This document shows, piece by piece, positions 35,678 through 45,343 of a DNA stretch of 64,000 nucleotides (positions are counted from its first letter, which is position 1; each line of letters opens with the position of its first letter). The notes below the pieces were generated by a model. That model saw nothing but the letters and a program-made list of their open reading frames with translations. It was not told the origin of the DNA and made no database searches. The position numbers were made by a program, and so were the translations under genes. The DNA is from Robertmurraya sp. FSL R5-0851 (GTDB taxonomy: Bacteria; Bacillota; Bacilli; Bacillales; Cytobacillaceae), in the NCBI RefSeq assembly GCF_038002965.1, contig NZ_JBBOOE010000001.1, positions 946,001 through 1,010,000 of the forward strand, in the 5' to 3' direction.

Positions 35678-35732
35678 GAAAAGGGGTTATACCGTTGCTC
35701 TTAGGGGAACGGAGAATTCCTTTTCTTTTTGC
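35678..35732 (+). terminator. Terminator of the nas operon
   Basis: Outer stem AAAGAAAAGG/CCTTTTCTTT enclosing a smaller hairpin, then a T-run, about 20 bases after the nasE stop. Confidence 0.75.
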
Positions 35733-35775
35733 TTGAATATTTATTAGGGTATATAAATAAAAACACAAATTCATC

Positions 35776-35805
35776 TTGAAAAAGTATTCTTTTATGCATT
35801 ATAAT
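35776..35805 (+). promoter_or_regulatory. Sigma-A promoter of the rpiR-type operon
   Basis: TTGAAA, 18-base spacer, TATAAT. About 140 bases separate it from the start codon; the leader contains GGAAAATTCC near 35858 and an AAGTATTTTCTGCTTT stretch that may be regulator sites. Confidence 0.6.
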
Positions 35806-35950
35806 TCAGAAGGTAGTTGGAATTATACATTACAAGTTTCTGTTATTTTAAAAATTCGGAAAATTCCACTTGAATATGAAGTATTTTCTGCTTTAAAATG
35901 GAAAAAGGAAGTTTTTCCTTCACCAAATCCAAGAAGGTGACGAGACGAAT

Positions 35951-36808
35951 ATGGAACAAAAGACGGTAACACAAATGATTAAAGGAAACTTTTCGGCATT
36001 ATCTTCAGGTCAGAAGAAAGTAGCAGAGTTTTTACTAGAGCATTTGGATGAAGGATCGCTGCTCACGGCTTTCCAAATTGGGCGAAAAGTGGGTGTTAGT
36101 GAAACAACCGTCATTCGTCTAGCGTATGCACTCGGCTTTAGTGGCTACTCAGAAATGCAGGAAACGATTCGAAGAGAGTGGCTAACACATGTACAACCAG
36201 GAAAAAGTGAAGGAAAACCTTCAAGTAGAGATGGCTTTGAAGAAAATCAGTTGTTTCATCAAATCATTGAGAAGGAAAGCCAAGTTCTTAATCAATTGCT
36301 TAATCAATTAGAAATAGACCAAATATGGCAAGTAGTGGATGAGCTTCATCAATCAAAGCAGATCTTTATCGCTGGCTTTGGTAGTTCCTACGCTGCTGCT
36401 TACTGGTTGTATTACGCACTAAAACAGATGAGAGAAAACGTGGTTCTCTCAAGCCCAACTGGTTTTTTGCCTGAAGAAATATGTGAACTTGATGAACAGT
36501 CGACCGTTATTATGTTTTCCTATCCTCGTTATCGAAGTGAATCTCTTAAGCTAGCAAACTATGCAAACAATCAAAAAGCAACCCTCATAGCGATTACAGA
36601 TCGGCAGCTTTCGCCTATTGGCCAGCTAGCTCAATTGACCTTAACGACAGAGGAGCATTTGGAATCGAGTCATCATTCGATTGCATCAGTGATTGGTTTG
36701 CTTCAGGTGATCATCTCTGGAATGAACAAAAGAAACACTCAAAACAGCCATGTCCGTCAGAAGAAATTAGAGCAGTTATATTCCGAGCAAAATATTTTTT
36801 TAGAATGA
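35951..36808 (+). CDS. RpiR/MurR-family regulator
   Basis: 285 residues: an N-terminal HTH_6 domain (about 1-77, SALSSGQKKVAEFLLEH and VSETTVIRLAYALGFSGYSE) and a C-terminal SIS domain (about 125-260) with IFIAGFGSSYAAAYWLYYAL. RpiR proteins usually sense phosphorylated sugars through the SIS domain; here the operon concerns amino acids, so the effector is uncertain. The stop overlaps the long frame of the next gene; the real start of that gene is 33 bases downstream. Confidence 0.9.
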   Translation: MEQKTVTQMIKGNFSALSSGQKKVAEFLLEHLDEGSLLTAFQIGRKVGVSETTVIRLAYALGFSGYSEMQETIRREWLTHVQPGKSEGKPSSRDGFEENQLFHQIIEKESQVLNQLLNQLEIDQIWQVVDELHQSKQIFIAGFGSSYAAAYWLYYALKQMRENVVLSSPTGFLPEEICELDEQSTVIMFSYPRYRSESLKLANYANNQKATLIAITDRQLSPIGQLAQLTLTTEEHLESSHHSIASVIGLLQVIISGMNKRNTQNSHVRQKKLEQLYSEQNIFLE

Positions 36809-36840
36809 AAAATAATTACTTACGAGGAGGTTTATCCTAT

Positions 36841-38229
36841 ATGACCAATGCTTCAAATGTTAGAGCAGAAAGAAAGGAAGCGTCACAAAGATCCTTTTCT
36901 GTTCAAGATTATATGAAATTTATCTTACCATCCTTAATCGGTATTATGTTATTTATTATTCCAATTTCAAATGGTGAAGGAATTACGATCCCAGTTGCCT
37001 TCCTTGCCAGTCAATTAAATAACGTATTTGTTGATCAAATTCCAGCCTTTGCAACAGGTGTAATTATCCTATCTGTATTAGGCTCACTTATTGCTGTTAT
37101 TGCCAAACCACAATTTATTATCGAAAATACCTTTTTAAATAAACTGTTAAATGTGAGCAAGTTTTGGTTGATTGCACGTGTATTAGGGGCAATATTTACA
37201 GTAATCGCACTAACTGAAGTTGGACCGGAGTTTATTTCCTCCGAAAATACGGGAGGGATGTTGCTATTTAGCTTACTTCCGATTCTATTAACCACTTTTT
37301 TACTTGCAGGATTTTTATTGCCTCTTCTTTTAAACTTTGGTTTATTAGAGTTTTTTGGGGCATTAACCATGAAGATTATGCGACCAATTTTTAAACTGCC
37401 TGGACGTTCTTCTCTTGACTGCTTAGCATCATGGGTAGGCGACGGGACAATTGGTGTACTGCTAACAACCAAACAATATGAGGAAGGCTATTATACGAAA
37501 AGAGAAGCAGCGGTTATTGCCACAACCTTCTCCGTTGTTTCTATCACTTTTACGATTGTAGTCATTCAGTACTTGAATCTTGATAAATACTTTCTTCATT
37601 ATTATGCAACGATCGTTATTGCTGGATTAGCAGCAGCTGTGATCATGCCGCGTATTCCACCGCTTTCTAGAAAAGCAGACACTGGCTATGAGCATGCTAC
37701 GTTAGTAAAGGAAACGAGCATTCCAGCTGGAACATCGTACGCCCAATGGGGATTAGAACAAGCAGTAAGTAAAGCAAAGACAAATACTAGTATAAAGGCA
37801 ACGCTAAAAGAAGGACTTCAAAATGTGCTTGATATGTGGATGGGTGTCCTACCAATCGTTATGGCTATTGGAGTCACTGCTTTAGTGATTGCAGAATTTA
37901 CTCCGGTATTCTCCATACTAGGAAAGCCATTTGAGCCGATCTTAACGTTAATGCAAATACCAGAAGCAGACCAAGCGGCTCAAACGATGGTGGTTGGATT
38001 TGCGGACATGTTCTTACCAGCCATTATTGGTAGTGGAATCGAAAGTGAATTAACTCGTTTTGTCATTGCATGTGTATCCGTTACCCAACTGATTTACCTT
38101 TCTGAGATGGGCGGATTACTACTAGGATCAAAACTGCCGGTTAGCTTCAAGGATTTAGTACTAATCTTCTTAATTCGTACGGCTATTACTTTACCGATTG
38201 TTGCCATTGCAGCACATATTATCTTTTAA
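36841..38229 (+). CDS. YjiH-type gate-domain membrane protein
   Basis: 462 residues, about ten transmembrane helices, with a nucleoside-recognition Gate domain in each half (SLDCLASWVGDGTIGVLLT and MVVGFADMFLPAIIGSGIES). Homologues (YjiH/YhaM-like) lie in amino-acid and dipeptide operons and are assumed to be transporters; no transport data are known to me. The ATG at 36841 follows CGAGGAGG. Position in the operon suggests uptake of the amino acid or N-acyl amino acid handled by the next three enzymes. Confidence 0.85.
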   Translation: MTNASNVRAERKEASQRSFSVQDYMKFILPSLIGIMLFIIPISNGEGITIPVAFLASQLNNVFVDQIPAFATGVIILSVLGSLIAVIAKPQFIIENTFLNKLLNVSKFWLIARVLGAIFTVIALTEVGPEFISSENTGGMLLFSLLPILLTTFLLAGFLLPLLLNFGLLEFFGALTMKIMRPIFKLPGRSSLDCLASWVGDGTIGVLLTTKQYEEGYYTKREAAVIATTFSVVSITFTIVVIQYLNLDKYFLHYYATIVIAGLAAAVIMPRIPPLSRKADTGYEHATLVKETSIPAGTSYAQWGLEQAVSKAKTNTSIKATLKEGLQNVLDMWMGVLPIVMAIGVTALVIAEFTPVFSILGKPFEPILTLMQIPEADQAAQTMVVGFADMFLPAIIGSGIESELTRFVIACVSVTQLIYLSEMGGLLLGSKLPVSFKDLVLIFLIRTAITLPIVAIAAHIIF

Positions 38230-38249
38230 CTAGAAGGGTTCTGACACAA

Positions 38250-39380
38250 ATGGTTCTTTTGGAAAACTTTATTGATACAGAGCGGAAACAAATTTTGAAT
38301 ACGTATAAAGAACTTCATGAGCTTGCCGAGCCAAGCTGGAAGGAAGAAAAAACCTCTCTGTATGTAAGGCAAAAGCTAGAAAGGGCTGGATTTGATGTCC
38401 AAACCTTTCAGGGTCATTATGGATTGATAGCTGAAATTAAGGGTGAAAGTCATGAGGTAATCGCAGTTCGTGCGGACATGGATGCTCTTTTGCAAGAGAT
38501 AGATGGTGTCGTACAAGCGAATCATTCATGTGGTCATGATGGTCATAGTACGATGGTGTTATTCACTGCACTTGCACTTGCTAAAATAAAACATCATCAT
38601 ACCATTCGCTTTATCTTTCAGCCAGCAGAGGAAAAGGCAGAGGGTGCGCTAAAAATGATTGAAGAAGGCGCGCTGGAAAATGTAAAGTTTCTTTGTGGAA
38701 TTCATTTGAGACCAGCATTTGAGGTTGCAAATGGAATGGCTGCCCCAGTAATCTTGCACGGTGCTTCAAGTTGTATAAGAGGTACAATTAAAGGGACACC
38801 AGCACATGCGGCGAGACCGGAGGAAGGCAATAATCCTATTGAAGCAGCGGCCCTTTTGGTTCAAGCTTTACAAAAGATTCATGTCCAAACCGATGTGTCA
38901 TACTCGATTAAAATGACTGAGCTGCATTGTGGAGAAGCATCGAATCTGATTCCAGAAACGGCACGATTCAGCGTTGATCTTCGGGCAAAATCAAATGAAG
39001 TCATGGAATTGCTTATAGATGAGGCGAAACAAACGATTCAATCCATTGAGGAGCTCTCAAAAACAAAGATTATTTTCCAACAAGATAGTTATTCTCCTGC
39101 TGCAGTGAAGAATGAACATGCTGTGATGCTGGCCGAAGAAGCCATTAAATCCGTCTTGGGAGAGAAATGTTTCGTACCCATGTGTGACTCTCCGGGTGCA
39201 GAAGACTTTCATTTCTACACACTAAAGCAACCAGATATGGTTGCCACCATGATTGGATTAGGTTGCGGATTGGAACCAGGCTTGCATCATCCAGAGATGC
39301 GATTTGACATTACAGCATTACTTAATGGAACAAAAATTTTAACAAAGCTGTTATTGGAAGCGGACAAACAGACTTGGTAA
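38250..39380 (+). CDS. M20-family N-acyl amino acid hydrolase
   Basis: 376-residue metallopeptidase of the M20D type. Metal ligands are seen in order: VRADMDALL, NHSCGHDGHST, PAEEKAEG (catalytic glutamate), CGIHLRPAF and the C-terminal GLHHPEMRFD; the dimerisation domain starts near residue 170. It most likely releases the L-amino acid from its N-succinyl or N-acyl form. The start is supported by AAGGG, and the gene is packed between the transporter and GNAT genes. Confidence 0.88.
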   Translation: MVLLENFIDTERKQILNTYKELHELAEPSWKEEKTSLYVRQKLERAGFDVQTFQGHYGLIAEIKGESHEVIAVRADMDALLQEIDGVVQANHSCGHDGHSTMVLFTALALAKIKHHHTIRFIFQPAEEKAEGALKMIEEGALENVKFLCGIHLRPAFEVANGMAAPVILHGASSCIRGTIKGTPAHAARPEEGNNPIEAAALLVQALQKIHVQTDVSYSIKMTELHCGEASNLIPETARFSVDLRAKSNEVMELLIDEAKQTIQSIEELSKTKIIFQQDSYSPAAVKNEHAVMLAEEAIKSVLGEKCFVPMCDSPGAEDFHFYTLKQPDMVATMIGLGCGLEPGLHHPEMRFDITALLNGTKILTKLLLEADKQTW

Positions 39381-39406
39381 CAACTCCGGTGAAGGAGGGA
39401 AGACAT

Positions 39407-40192
39407 TTGAAAGATGAAGTAATCATTCACAACCTTCAAACTGTCACAGAGTTAGAAAAAGTACGTGAATTAGAGGCACTCATTTGGAGTTTGGAAGATT
39501 CTGTGCCGGTTAACCAAACGGTAGCCGCTGTAAAAAATGGCGGCTTCGTTCTTGGTGCTTTTCTCCATGAGAAGCTGATTGGTTTTCAATATAGCTTCCC
39601 AGGGTTTGATGGTGCGAAAGTGTATCTTTGCTCTCACAGCCTCGGAATTCATCCCGATTATCGTGCATTTGGTGTCGGCGAGAAACTGAAATGGGCTCAG
39701 AAGGAAACGGCGCTTCTAAAGGGCTATGAGTTAATCACATGGACCTATGATCCGCTCGAAACCGTAAATGCAAACTTAAATTTACATAAACTTGGCGGCG
39801 TCTGTTGTACGTATTTGGAAGATGTATACGGCGTGATGAATGATGGGTTGAACTCAGGAATGGCAACCGACCGTTTTTTAGTAGAGTGGCGACTAAAGTC
39901 CGATGGTGTGAAAAGGGACTTAGACCAAGATGGCCTGCACGTAATAAGTACAGATCAGTGTAATGGAAACTTAACTCCTGTGGAAATTCATTTGAACCTT
40001 ACTGCTGACAAGCTTTTTGTATCAGTACCTGGGAATTTTCAAGCGATAAAGACTATCGATTTCTCCCTTGCCAAGCAATGGAGAGAGGCAACTCGAAAGG
40101 TGTTTAGTCACTATTTTCAAGAAGGATACATTGCTACTGATTTACGGAAGGAGAAAGAAAACCAATACTACTACGTTTTACAAAAGCTATAG
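39407..40192 (+). CDS. GNAT family acyltransferase, probable D-amino acid N-succinyltransferase
   Basis: 261 residues; the GNAT core spans about 1-150, with LGIHPDYRAFGVGEKLKWAQ as the acyl-CoA loop and ITWTYDPLETVNANLNLHKL as the C-terminal motif. The TTG at 39407 has GGAGGG seven bases upstream; the earlier ATG at 39374 overlaps the M20 gene. In Geobacillus kaustophilus a GNAT beside an N-succinylamino acid racemase succinylates D-amino acids; the same role is inferred here from synteny. Confidence 0.85.
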   Translation: MKDEVIIHNLQTVTELEKVRELEALIWSLEDSVPVNQTVAAVKNGGFVLGAFLHEKLIGFQYSFPGFDGAKVYLCSHSLGIHPDYRAFGVGEKLKWAQKETALLKGYELITWTYDPLETVNANLNLHKLGGVCCTYLEDVYGVMNDGLNSGMATDRFLVEWRLKSDGVKRDLDQDGLHVISTDQCNGNLTPVEIHLNLTADKLFVSVPGNFQAIKTIDFSLAKQWREATRKVFSHYFQEGYIATDLRKEKENQYYYVLQKL

Positions 40193-40207
40193 CAAGGGGA
40201 ATGTGAA

Positions 40208-41314
40208 ATGGAAGTAAAGAGCATCATTTTAAGACATGTAAAAATGGACCTGTTAACCCCGTTCACTACAAGTGTCGGTACCGAGGTGGATAAGGACTTT
40301 ATAATCGTGGAGGTACAGTCGAAAAGTGGTTTATCAGGATGGGCGGAGTCTGTTTCAATTATGGAGCCAATTTATAACGAAGAAACGGTAAAGACCAATT
40401 GGCATATCATGAGTGATTTTCTAATCCCCCTAATATTAAAAGAACCCCTTTCCCATCCGGATGAAGTGTCTGAGCGTTTTCAATTTATCCGTGGCAATTA
40501 TAATGCAAAGGCTGCATTAGAGTGTGGAATCTGGGACTTATACGCAAAAGAAAAAAATTTTTCTTTATCAAAAGCGCTCGGTGGAGTGAAGGATCGGATT
40601 GAAGTAGGAGTAAGTGTAGGTATCCAAAAGTCAGAAGCCGCGATGCTTAAGCAGATTGAAGAGTATCTAAAAGAAGGGTATAAGCGTATTAAAGTGAAAA
40701 TAAAGCCGGATTGGGATACTCAAATATTGAAATCCATTCGCCGAGAATTTCCTACGATTCCTTTAATGGCTGATGCCAATTGTGCTTATACATTAAAGGA
40801 TATCGATCATCTTCAAGCATTAGATGAATTCAATTTAATGATGATCGAACAGCCGCTTGCCTGTGATGACATCATTGATCATGCATCGTTACAAGCGAAG
40901 CTTTCGACACCTATCTGTTTAGACGAAAGTATTCATTCTGCAGAAGATGCGAGAAAAGCTATACAGCTCGGAAGCTGCAAAATCATTAATTTAAAAATTG
41001 GTCGAGTTGGAGGACTTACAGAGTCAAGAAAGATACACGATCTATGTGTGGAAAATGAGATCCCCATGTGGTGTGGTGGAATGCTAGAAGCCGGAATTGG
41101 AAGAGCTCATAATATTGCCATTACATCTCTATCCAACTTTACGCTTCCAGGGGACACAGCCCCTTCATCCCACTACTGGAAGGAAGATATTATTTTACCG
41201 GAAGTAGAAATGAGCGATGGATTTATTACTGTACCGGACTTACCTGGAATTGGCTTTGAACCAAATCGGAATAAGATCAATCAAGTTACCCTTGAACAAA
41301 AGATCTTTTCATAG
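40208..41314 (+). CDS. N-succinylamino acid racemase / o-succinylbenzoate synthase family
   Basis: 368 residues of the enolase superfamily (MLE subgroup). Catalytic lysines are in KRIKVKIKP (KxK) and in [10 protein letters not shown]; metal ligands are D in MADANCAY, E in MIEQPL and D in CLDESIHS. Members are often promiscuous between menaquinone OSBS and N-succinylamino acid racemase activity. No menaquinone genes are near, and the M20 and GNAT neighbours point to racemase. Last gene of the operon. Confidence 0.9.
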   Translation: MEVKSIILRHVKMDLLTPFTTSVGTEVDKDFIIVEVQSKSGLSGWAESVSIMEPIYNEETVKTNWHIMSDFLIPLILKEPLSHPDEVSERFQFIRGNYNAKAALECGIWDLYAKEKNFSLSKALGGVKDRIEVGVSVGIQKSEAAMLKQIEEYLKEGYKRIKVKIKPDWDTQILKSIRREFPTIPLMADANCAYTLKDIDHLQALDEFNLMMIEQPLACDDIIDHASLQAKLSTPICLDESIHSAEDARKAIQLGSCKIINLKIGRVGGLTESRKIHDLCVENEIPMWCGGMLEAGIGRAHNIAITSLSNFTLPGDTAPSSHYWKEDIILPEVEMSDGFITVPDLPGIGFEPNRNKINQVTLEQKIFS

Positions 41315-41319
41315 ATAGT

Positions 41320-41357
41320 AAGGATATAGACTACTTTCCAGTCTATATCCTTTTTTA
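41320..41357 (+). terminator. Terminator of the racemase operon
   Basis: Perfect stem AAGGATATAGAC/GTCTATATCCTT followed by TTTTTT. Confidence 0.9.
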
Positions 41358-41431
41358 TACTTTTTTTAGCATTTGGAAATAGGGTGAAAATAGACGATAA
41401 TGTACTCATACATAGTAGAGGAGCGAAAATA

Positions 41432-41623
41432 ATGTTGTCACAAAAACGGGAAAACATAAAAATTGGTAGCCAAGTAAAAGTGGTACAAAAAGCGGATCAA
41501 CGAACAGGGAAATTAACAGAAGGTGTAGTTGCGAAAATCCTTACAAATAGCCCTACTCATCCACATGGTATCAAGGTGATGCTAGAAAATGGTGTGGTTG
41601 GGAGGGTAAAGGAAATATTATAA
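41432..41623 (+). CDS. ywbE: YwbE-family protein
   Basis: 63-residue small basic protein of the YwbE family (REDxNIKIG.VxVVQKxDQRTGKLTEGVVxxILT.SxxHPHGIKV pattern). Its function is unknown. The ATG at 41432 follows GAGGAG by eight bases; the upstream ATG is rejected. Single gene. Confidence 0.88.
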   Translation: MLSQKRENIKIGSQVKVVQKADQRTGKLTEGVVAKILTNSPTHPHGIKVMLENGVVGRVKEIL

Positions 41624-41724
41624 TTTTCCATTAGTAGGTATTTTACAGACAAAGGAATTTTTATTTTGTTCACGTGCAAAGTAATGGTAGGAAAGTTAAT
41701 TTTTGACGCGTGGAGGAAAAGAAC

Positions 41725-42708
41725 ATGCCTGATACACCTTCAATGACATCTTCAGAAATTGGAGCAATATGGATTACCTATCAACAAAAAACCATGCTTT
41801 TTCAAATGCTAGACTACTTTATTAATAAAGCGGACGATGATGAAGCAAAAGAAATCATGAGCTCCCTAAAAGGAGATATTCAACCATTTATTACACAAAT
41901 GGTATCTATGTTTAATGAAGAGGGAATACCCATTCCAATTGGCTTTGTATCACAAGACGTAAATAAAGATGCACCGAAGCTTTATGATAATGGCTTTGAT
42001 ATTATGTTCGTCCGGTTAGTAAAAGAAATCAGTTCGGGGATGCATACCTTAAACTTAACCATGGTTTATCGCGAGGATATTATTCTCTTTTTTAGAGATC
42101 TAACAAAGATGACTCAAAAATATTATGATGATTGTACAAGGTATTTGCTGAAAAAGGGTCTTCTTCCGAGGGCACCATATGTCTCAATTGAAAAATCCAT
42201 TGAATTTGTTAAAACAAATAACTACCTTGACGGGGCAAAACTATTTAGTGAAAAAAGACCCCTAAATGCGGTGGAAATTGCTCATATTTACCGTGGGGTT
42301 GAGTCGAATGTGACAGGGATGCAAATGATTTTTGGTTTTGCTCAGGTGGCGAAAGAAAAAGAAGCTAAGAAGTATTTTAAAAAGGGTGGAGAATTGGCAA
42401 AAGCAATTATAAAGGATATGAGTGAACTTCTTCTTCAGAACAATATACAAGTTCCAACAACGGCAGGTGGAAATATAACAGATTCAAAAGTTCCACCATT
42501 TTCGGATAAAATAATGATGTACTGTATCAGTCTATTCTGCAGCTTTTCGTTAGGAGGTAATTCAATCGGAACCGCTTTTAGCCTTCGCAACGATTTACCT
42601 TTAAAATTTGCTGCATATATGAAGGATATTTTTGAATATGCCCATGAGGGAGCAAAAATAATGATCCAGAACGGTTGGATGGAAGAGCCACCACAGACGA
42701 TCAAGTAA
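41725..42708 (+). CDS. DUF3231 protein
   Basis: 327 residues in two related helical halves, each starting with a tract around IGAIWITYQQKTMLFQMLDYFI or VEIAHIYRGVESNVTGMQMIFG. DUF3231 proteins are common in spore formers and are of unknown function; their ferritin-like helical pattern is suggestive only. The ATG at 41725 follows GTGGAGG. Confidence 0.85.
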   Translation: MPDTPSMTSSEIGAIWITYQQKTMLFQMLDYFINKADDDEAKEIMSSLKGDIQPFITQMVSMFNEEGIPIPIGFVSQDVNKDAPKLYDNGFDIMFVRLVKEISSGMHTLNLTMVYREDIILFFRDLTKMTQKYYDDCTRYLLKKGLLPRAPYVSIEKSIEFVKTNNYLDGAKLFSEKRPLNAVEIAHIYRGVESNVTGMQMIFGFAQVAKEKEAKKYFKKGGELAKAIIKDMSELLLQNNIQVPTTAGGNITDSKVPPFSDKIMMYCISLFCSFSLGGNSIGTAFSLRNDLPLKFAAYMKDIFEYAHEGAKIMIQNGWMEEPPQTIK

Positions 42709-42791
42709 ATTGCTTTCTCTGGGTAGAATTAAATAAACTAAGAGCAGGAGCAAATCCTGCTCTTTTTCTCGATAGATTGGAGTGTAAAGGA

Positions 42792-43486
42792 ATGAAATTA
42801 AGTATATTAGATCAATCCCCTTTAGTTTACGGAAAATCTCCACAGCAAGCCTTACAAGCATCGGTGGAGTTAGCAATAAGGGGAGAACAGCTAGGGTACA
42901 CTCGATATTGGATTGCAGAACATCATGATTTTCCTGGTCTTACTTGCCCGGCACCGGAAGTGATGTTGGCGTATGTTGGTGCTAACACCTCAACTATCCG
43001 AATCGGTGCTGGAGCTATCCTGCTTCCTCATTATAAACCTTTGGTCATTTCATGAGTGAAAAGCCAGGTCCTGAGATTGTAAAGAGCTATATTGATCATT
43101 TTCAGCCAAGCCGAAAAGATGCTCCAGAAACAATTGTTGCCGTCTCCGTTATATGTGCAGAGACCACTGAAAGAGCGGAGGAACTTGCAATGAGTGGGCT
43201 TCTATGGAACCTTCAACTTTCTAAAGGGGATGGTAGAAAAGGTGTTCCTACATTAGAGGAAGCAAAGCAGTACAAATATACAGAGGAAGAGATAAAAAAA
43301 ATGGAACACATGAAAAACAAAATCGTTGTTGGTAATCCAGGGGAAGTAGTAGGGAGACTAAAGAGCCTTCAAAAAGTATATCAGGCAGACGAGATCATGA
43401 TTGTTTCTATAACACATTCCTATCAGGAGCGGTTACGCTCGTATGAGCTAATATCTGAAGAGTTGAAAAAAACGTATGAGAAATAA
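42792..43486 (+). pseudogene. Luciferase-like monooxygenase with internal deletion
   Basis: The first frame (42792-43055) is the N-terminal 87 residues of an LLM-class flavin oxidoreductase (MKLSILDQSP, YTRYWIAEHHDFPGL, RIGAGAILLPHYKP). The second frame starts before 43052 with PFGHFMSEKPGP and continues to the usual C-terminus (IVVGNPGEVVGRLKSL, DEIMIVSITHSYQERLRSYE). Family members are about 330 residues; roughly 100 residues between HYKP and FGHF are missing and the frame shifts at the junction. The gene is inactive, but neither part shows extra stops, so the lesion looks recent. Confidence 0.85.
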
Positions 43487-43634
43487 CGGCCAAAAGGAAA
43501 ATTAGCTGATAATCGCGGAAGAATTTACATTTATGAAATTATTTTAACTGAAAAAATTTTTTCCCCTTAATAGGTAACCTTCCCTATCAGCTTAATATAA
43601 TAAAGTAAGACAAGAAACTGGGAGGGGGGAAGGG

Positions 43635-44240
43635 TTGAGGAAGCTTTTTGGACTACTATTCATTTCAATTGTGTTACTCATTGGGTGTACAAAGAATACG
43701 GACGATCCTGTTACACAACCATCTGTAGGCGAGAACCCGGCAAACGAGGAGCCTGTAGATAATCCTAGTCAGGATCAGGATGATGGAGAAGATACAGATG
43801 ACAACCCAGGAACAACTGATCAAGGAAGTCCTGGTGTGTCAAAAGTGAAAATATTTCTTATTGGAATAGACGACAATGGAGCGAGCGGAAAGAAAATAGG
43901 TGCAAACGACAGTGCTATACCGGTACTAGTCGATGTTGAACCAACGAAGGCGCCATTAAAGGCAGCACTTACCAAGCTTTTTTCCTTAAATGAACAAATG
44001 TACGGCCAATCTGGGTTTTATCACTCTCTTTATCAATCAGACTTAGATATTAAAAGTGTGATAATTGACGATGGTGAGGCAGTTATTGAACTTACAGGTA
44101 ATCTAAAACTAGGTGGGGCACTTGATAACCCTCGCGTAAAAGCGCAAATAGAAGAAACGGCATTACAGTTTGATAGTGTGAAAAAGGTTTCTGTATTTAT
44201 TGATGGGAAAAAACTAGATGAAGTGTTATCGCTTAAGTGA
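43635..44240 (+). CDS. GerMN-domain lipoprotein
   Basis: 201 residues: a lipoprotein signal ending VLLIGC (Cys18), a low-complexity Asp/Pro/Glu linker (about 22-70) and one GerMN domain (about 72-200, VKIFLIGIDDN..., AVIELTGNLKLGGALDNPRVKAQIEET). GerM-type proteins act in spore or cell-envelope assembly; single-domain members are uncharacterised. TTG start with GGGAGGGGGG upstream. Confidence 0.87.
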   Translation: MRKLFGLLFISIVLLIGCTKNTDDPVTQPSVGENPANEEPVDNPSQDQDDGEDTDDNPGTTDQGSPGVSKVKIFLIGIDDNGASGKKIGANDSAIPVLVDVEPTKAPLKAALTKLFSLNEQMYGQSGFYHSLYQSDLDIKSVIIDDGEAVIELTGNLKLGGALDNPRVKAQIEETALQFDSVKKVSVFIDGKKLDEVLSLK

Positions 44241-44258
44241 GATTTATATAGACGAAAA

Positions 44259-44290
44259 AAGCTTGAAGTGAGAACTTCAGGCTATTTTAT
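44259..44290 (+). terminator. Terminator of the GerMN gene
   Basis: AGCTTGAAGT-GAGA-ACTTCAGGCT stem with an internal mismatch, followed by ATTTTATTT. Confidence 0.7.
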
Positions 44291-44356
44291 TTACATAAGT
44301 GCACGCTTGATAACAAAGAATAGAGTGGAAATGTATTAAAAAATAGTGGTGATAAA

Positions 44357-45286
44357 ATGTTATGTCAATCAAGTGAGGACCTACAGGCATTGGTTGAAGA
44401 AGCAAAAAAATGTACCATTTATGGGAGGGTTGCCGATTATATTCCTGCTCTGGGAAAAGCGAATCAGGATGACCTTTCCATTGCGATACAATATCCAGAT
44501 GGCAGCTGTATTTCAGCAGGAAATATAGAAAAGAAAATTAGCCTGCAAAGCATTTCAAAGGTGATTAGTCTAGCTCTTGTGTTAATGGACCATGGACCTG
44601 ATTATGTTTTTGAACGTGTTGGCATGGAACCTACGGGAGACCCATTTAATTCGATTGCAAAGCTAGAAACTATGGCGGTAGCAAAGCCACTAAACCCAAT
44701 GATAAACGCAGGTGCGATCGTTGTCACTCATATGATTAAGGGGAATTCCATTGACGAAAGATTTGGTCGCTTACTAACATTTGTTCAACAATTAACTGAT
44801 GACCCTGATGTAAGTTATTCTCAAGAGGTAGCTAGCTCAGAATTAGAGACGGCCGACTTAAATCGCGCATTAAGCTTTTTTATCAAACAGCATGGAATCA
44901 TTAATGAAGATGTGGAACAATTATTGGATTTGTATACAAAGCAATGTGCTATTGAAATGAATTGTTTGGATTTAGCTAGAATTGGCGTGGTGTTTGCTAT
45001 GGATGGAAAAGACCCAGCGAGTGGGAAACAACTGATGCCTAAAGAAGTAGCTAGAATATGTAAGACTTTTATGGTCACTTGTGGGATGTATAATGCATCA
45101 GGTGAATTTGCCATAAAAATAGGGATTCCTGCCAAAAGCGGAGTGTCCGGTGGAATCATGGGGGCTGTTCCTGAACGGTTTGGCATAGGTATTTTCGGTC
45201 CAGCACTAGACGAAAAAGGAAACAGCATTGCTGGAATCAAATTATTGGAATTGTTATCGAAAAATTATAAGCTAAGTATGTTTTAA
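44357..45286 (+). CDS. glsA: Glutaminase A
   Basis: 309 residues, full length, hydrolysing glutamine to glutamate and ammonia in the cytosol. Beta-lactamase-like fold with the active-site serine in [11 protein letters not shown] (SxxK), NAGAIVV, and the late GVSGGIMG loop. The ATG at 44357 follows GTGGTGAT. Single gene, closed by a strong bidirectional terminator. Confidence 0.95.
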   Translation: MLCQSSEDLQALVEEAKKCTIYGRVADYIPALGKANQDDLSIAIQYPDGSCISAGNIEKKISLQSISKVISLALVLMDHGPDYVFERVGMEPTGDPFNSIAKLETMAVAKPLNPMINAGAIVVTHMIKGNSIDERFGRLLTFVQQLTDDPDVSYSQEVASSELETADLNRALSFFIKQHGIINEDVEQLLDLYTKQCAIEMNCLDLARIGVVFAMDGKDPASGKQLMPKEVARICKTFMVTCGMYNASGEFAIKIGIPAKSGVSGGIMGAVPERFGIGIFGPALDEKGNSIAGIKLLELLSKNYKLSMF

Positions 45287-45308
45287 GAATATAAATTTTA
45301 ACGAATGA

Positions 45309-45343
45309 AACAAGAAAACCCACCGAACAGTGGGTTTTCTTGA
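45309..45343. terminator. Bidirectional terminator, glsA / MFS
   Basis: CAAGAAAACCCAC/GTGGGTTTTCTTG perfect 13-bp stem between convergent genes. Confidence 0.9.
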
